This document shows positions 52,611 through 54,650 of a stretch of DNA of 54,650 nucleotides, piece after piece. Under the pieces are notes generated by a model. The model did not search any database. It saw only the letters and a list, made by a program, of their open reading frames with translations, and was not told the origin of the DNA. Each line of letters opens with the position of its first letter. The stretch's first letter is position 1. Source of the stretch: Saprospiraceae bacterium (lineage in GTDB: Bacteria > Bacteroidota > Bacteroidia > Chitinophagales > Saprospiraceae); the NCBI GenBank assembly GCA_019694255.1, contig JAIBCI010000086.1, positions 1 through 54,650 of the forward strand. Reading direction: 5' to 3'. The translations under genes and the position numbers were made by a program.

Positions 52611-52617
52611 AATTTTG
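52610..52617 (+). promoter_or_regulatory. -7 promoter element (TAATTTTG) of the PfkB kinase gene
   Basis: TAATTTTG matches TAnnTTTG, abuts the tRNA terminator, and ends 19 bases before the kinase ATG. Confidence 0.45.
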
Positions 52618-52636
52618 TACAATAAACCATAAAATC

Positions 52637-53575
52637 ATGAGTATTCTAACTGTTGGTACGATGGCATTTGACTCCATCGAAACACCATATGGCAGTGTAG
52701 AAAAAGTAATTGGAGGAGCTTGCACATATATTAGTTGGGCGGCATCCTATTGGTGCAATGAAATAAATCTGGTCTCAATTATCGGAGATGACTTTCCCGA
52801 AGAAGAGGTTAGAATTCTTCAAAAAAGAGGAGTTTCGGTTGAAGGGCTAGTTAGGGTAAAAGATAAAAAGTCTTTTTACTGGTCGGGAAAATATCATAAT
52901 GATATGAATAACCGGGATACGCTCGTTACAGACCTTAATGTTTTGGCAGAATTTGACCCAGTTTTACCAGAATCTTATAAAACCAGCCAATATATCATGC
53001 TCGGGAATCTTACACCGTCCGTGCAGCAGTCGGTTCTCAATCAGTTGGTTGGAAAACCGAAGGTTGTAGTGCTCGATACCATGAATTACTGGATGGACGT
53101 CGCACTGGATGAGCTTTATGAGGTGTTGAGGAAAGTAGATGTGTTGACAATTAATGATGAAGAAGCCAGACAATTATCCGGAGAAAGGTCATTGGTTAAA
53201 GCAGCGAATAAGATTCACAGTTTCGGTCCGAAGTTCTTAATTATCAAAAAAGGAGAGCATGGTGCTTTGCTATTTCATGACGGCCAGATCTTTTTTGCAC
53301 CTGGCCTGCCAGTTCCGGAGGTTATTGACCCTACCGGGGCCGGTGATAGTTTTGCGGGAGGTCTGATCGGGTATCTGGCCAGAACCGGAGACATTAGCTT
53401 TAATAATATGAAGACAGCGATCATCTACGGCTCAACCATGGCATCTTACTGTGTAGAAAATTTTAGTCTAAACCGGTTAAAAACGCTTAAACATGAAGAA
53501 ATTCAGTCGAGACTCAACCAATTTAGAGATTTAAGCAGTTTTGAAACCCGTGAATTACCGCCAATTCAAAATTAA
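52637..53575 (+). CDS. PfkB-family carbohydrate kinase
   Basis: A 312-residue ribokinase-superfamily kinase. The C-terminal signature DPTGAGDSFAGGLIGYL holds the anion hole and catalytic Asp. The N-terminus (MSILTVGTMAFDSIETPYG, then GGACTYISWAASYW) and LTINDEEARQLSG are also typical. It phosphorylates a sugar or nucleoside with ATP; which one is unclear from sequence. It is followed 24 bases later by the exonuclease III gene. Confidence 0.9.
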   Translation: MSILTVGTMAFDSIETPYGSVEKVIGGACTYISWAASYWCNEINLVSIIGDDFPEEEVRILQKRGVSVEGLVRVKDKKSFYWSGKYHNDMNNRDTLVTDLNVLAEFDPVLPESYKTSQYIMLGNLTPSVQQSVLNQLVGKPKVVVLDTMNYWMDVALDELYEVLRKVDVLTINDEEARQLSGERSLVKAANKIHSFGPKFLIIKKGEHGALLFHDGQIFFAPGLPVPEVIDPTGAGDSFAGGLIGYLARTGDISFNNMKTAIIYGSTMASYCVENFSLNRLKTLKHEEIQSRLNQFRDLSSFETRELPPIQN

Positions 53576-53599
53576 TAACCCAAATCAATAAGCATGTAA

Positions 53600-54367
53600 A
53601 TGATTCAAATAGTCTCATATAACGTTAACGGTCTTCGATCAGCCCTTCAGAAAGGATTTGTTGATTGGATTAAAAAAGGTAATTACGATTTAATTTGCCT
53701 TCAGGAAACCAAAGTCGATCAATCCCTGGCTGATCCGGATATGTTTTATGCCCAGGGCTACAAGACATATTGGCATTGTGCGGATAAAAAAGGTTATAGT
53801 GGTGTGGCAATCCTAACAAGGCAGGAACCAAATGAAGTTACCGTTGGATGCGGAATTCCTATATACGATTGTGAAGGCAGAGTTATACGCGCAGATTATA
53901 AAGACTGGAGTCTTCTCAATATTTACATACCATCCGGAACTACCGGTGAGGAAAGGCATCAATTTAAAATGCAATTTTTGCAAGATATCTACCCCTGGAT
54001 TAAAGAATTGATTTATGCACACAAAAAACTTATCGTTGTTGGAGATTATAACATAGTACATAAGGAACTAGATATTCATAATCCCGAAAGAAAGGATAAC
54101 CCCAGTGGTTACAGACCGGAAGAAAGAGCGTGGCTGGATGCCTGGTTTACAGAATTATTCGACGATTCATTTAGAATAATAAAACCTGAATCAAAAGAAT
54201 TTAGTTGGTGGAGTTATAGAGCAGGATCTTTTGGCAAGGATAAAGGGTGGAGAATAGATTACCAGGCCATTTCAAAGCCCAATTCAAAACTGGTTAAGAA
54301 TTTTGTGCATCAAAGAGAAGTAAGAATGTCCGATCATTGTCCATTATTAGGGTATTACGACCTTTGA
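53600..54367 (+). CDS. xth: Exodeoxyribonuclease III (AP endonuclease)
   Basis: A 255-residue EEP-fold nuclease that cuts at abasic sites and degrades 3' ends in base-excision repair. Motifs are YNVNGLRSALQKG, LICLQETKV (metal-binding Glu), GDYNIVHKELDIHNP (catalytic Asp/Asn), and the C-terminal WRIDYQAIS and SDHCPLLGYYDL (catalytic His). Length and motif order are normal. Its stop codon overlaps the start of the next gene. Confidence 0.95.
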   Translation: MIQIVSYNVNGLRSALQKGFVDWIKKGNYDLICLQETKVDQSLADPDMFYAQGYKTYWHCADKKGYSGVAILTRQEPNEVTVGCGIPIYDCEGRVIRADYKDWSLLNIYIPSGTTGEERHQFKMQFLQDIYPWIKELIYAHKKLIVVGDYNIVHKELDIHNPERKDNPSGYRPEERAWLDAWFTELFDDSFRIIKPESKEFSWWSYRAGSFGKDKGWRIDYQAISKPNSKLVKNFVHQREVRMSDHCPLLGYYDL

Positions 54368-54650
54368 TCAGATTGACATTATTCAGCCTGATCTGCAATA
54401 TTTTTATTGCTGAAAAGTCTTTAGCACAGCCCAGCTTTTATATCGATGCAGAAATGCGAAACGCCTATCAAAAGGCATTGATGCTCGACCTTTCGGAAGC
54501 TTATAATATAATAAAAGAATATAAAAATCCAAACAACTATGCAAGAATATTAATTCATGATTTTTGTAATTTCGTGATGTTGTTTGTTTATGAAAAAAAA
54601 GAAGATTACGATAAGTTAAAAGTGCAGAAAAAATTGCGCCTTGAAACGAT
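54364..54650 (+). CDS. Exported helical protein, N-terminal part (cut by window end)
   Basis: A frame opens at a TTG overlapping the xth stop (TTGA) and stays open for 95 codons to the window edge. It starts with a probable signal peptide (LIRLTLFSLICNIFIAEKSLAQ) and continues with helical sequence (AEMRNAYQKALMLDLSEAY). The coupling to xth and the signal peptide support a real gene. The family cannot be named from this fragment; TPR-type sensor proteins often begin this way. Confidence 0.6.
   Translation, partial: MIRLTLFSLICNIFIAEKSLAQPSFYIDAEMRNAYQKALMLDLSEAYNIIKEYKNPNNYARILIHDFCNFVMLFVYEKKEDYDKLKVQKKLRLET

Overview
The window is a chromosomal segment of a Bacteroidota bacterium, most likely of the Saprospiria lineage (inference). 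The evidence is type IX secretion (T9SS) sorting domains of types A and B, a PorP/SprF-like protein, a GldH-like gliding lipoprotein, SprB-type repeats, a BamA-like assembly protein, OPT and GH92 families, and repeated matches to the Bacteroidota -7 promoter element TAnnTTTG a few bases before start codons. There are no rRNA genes, CRISPR arrays, insertion sequences or phage genes. Most genes are housekeeping and tightly packed.

Left part (1-23,391). Mostly minus-strand: a partial gene, a secreted SprB-like protein, a large formate dehydrogenase alpha subunit, a redoxin, cysS, glyS and a flavin reductase. A plus-strand island follows: VWA protein + AAA ATPase, TlpA-like thioredoxin, grpE, dnaJ, gldH. 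After tRNA-Pro and a 3-methyladenine DNA glycosylase comes a ten-gene minus-strand polycistron with overlapping or nearly abutting genes (dtd, mazG-like, an ABC permease, PP2C phosphatase, TM2/TPR protein, CBS protein, BamA-like protein, nadK, cyclase, membrane protein).

Centre (23,392-27,914). The most interesting part of the window. A 479-bp A+T-rich gene-free spacer carries three perfect DnaA-box matches (TTWTNCACA) and one near match. Gene orientation flips here: mostly minus to the left, mostly plus to the right. About 4 kb further on, just after a terminator, lie two identical 16-bp sites that match the bacterial parS (ParB-binding) consensus exactly. Together these suggest the chromosomal replication origin and its centromere-like segregation sites. 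Between them are ctaA, an alpha/beta hydrolase, an ECF sigma factor and a protein with both an inner-membrane anchor and an outer-membrane barrel.

Right part (27,915-54,650). A DUF1905/YdeI-like protein, an LpxL-type acyltransferase, a two-gene N-glycan degradation unit (GH92 mannosidase + glycosylasparaginase) and an orphan LuxR-type response regulator. Next is a surface-protein locus: a 1344-residue T9SS type A protein with a dockerin-like module, a 1043-residue type B protein with three cohesin-like domains and six SprB-like repeats, and a PorP/SprF partner. Then come osmC/phoH, a divergent SAM-adenosyltransferase-family protein with a monooxygenase-like protein and a MoxR ATPase, a rhomboid protease, kdsD-like isomerase, OPT transporter, yqeY, rsmA, a T9SS cargo protein, tRNA-Asn, a PfkB kinase, exonuclease III and a gene cut by the window end.
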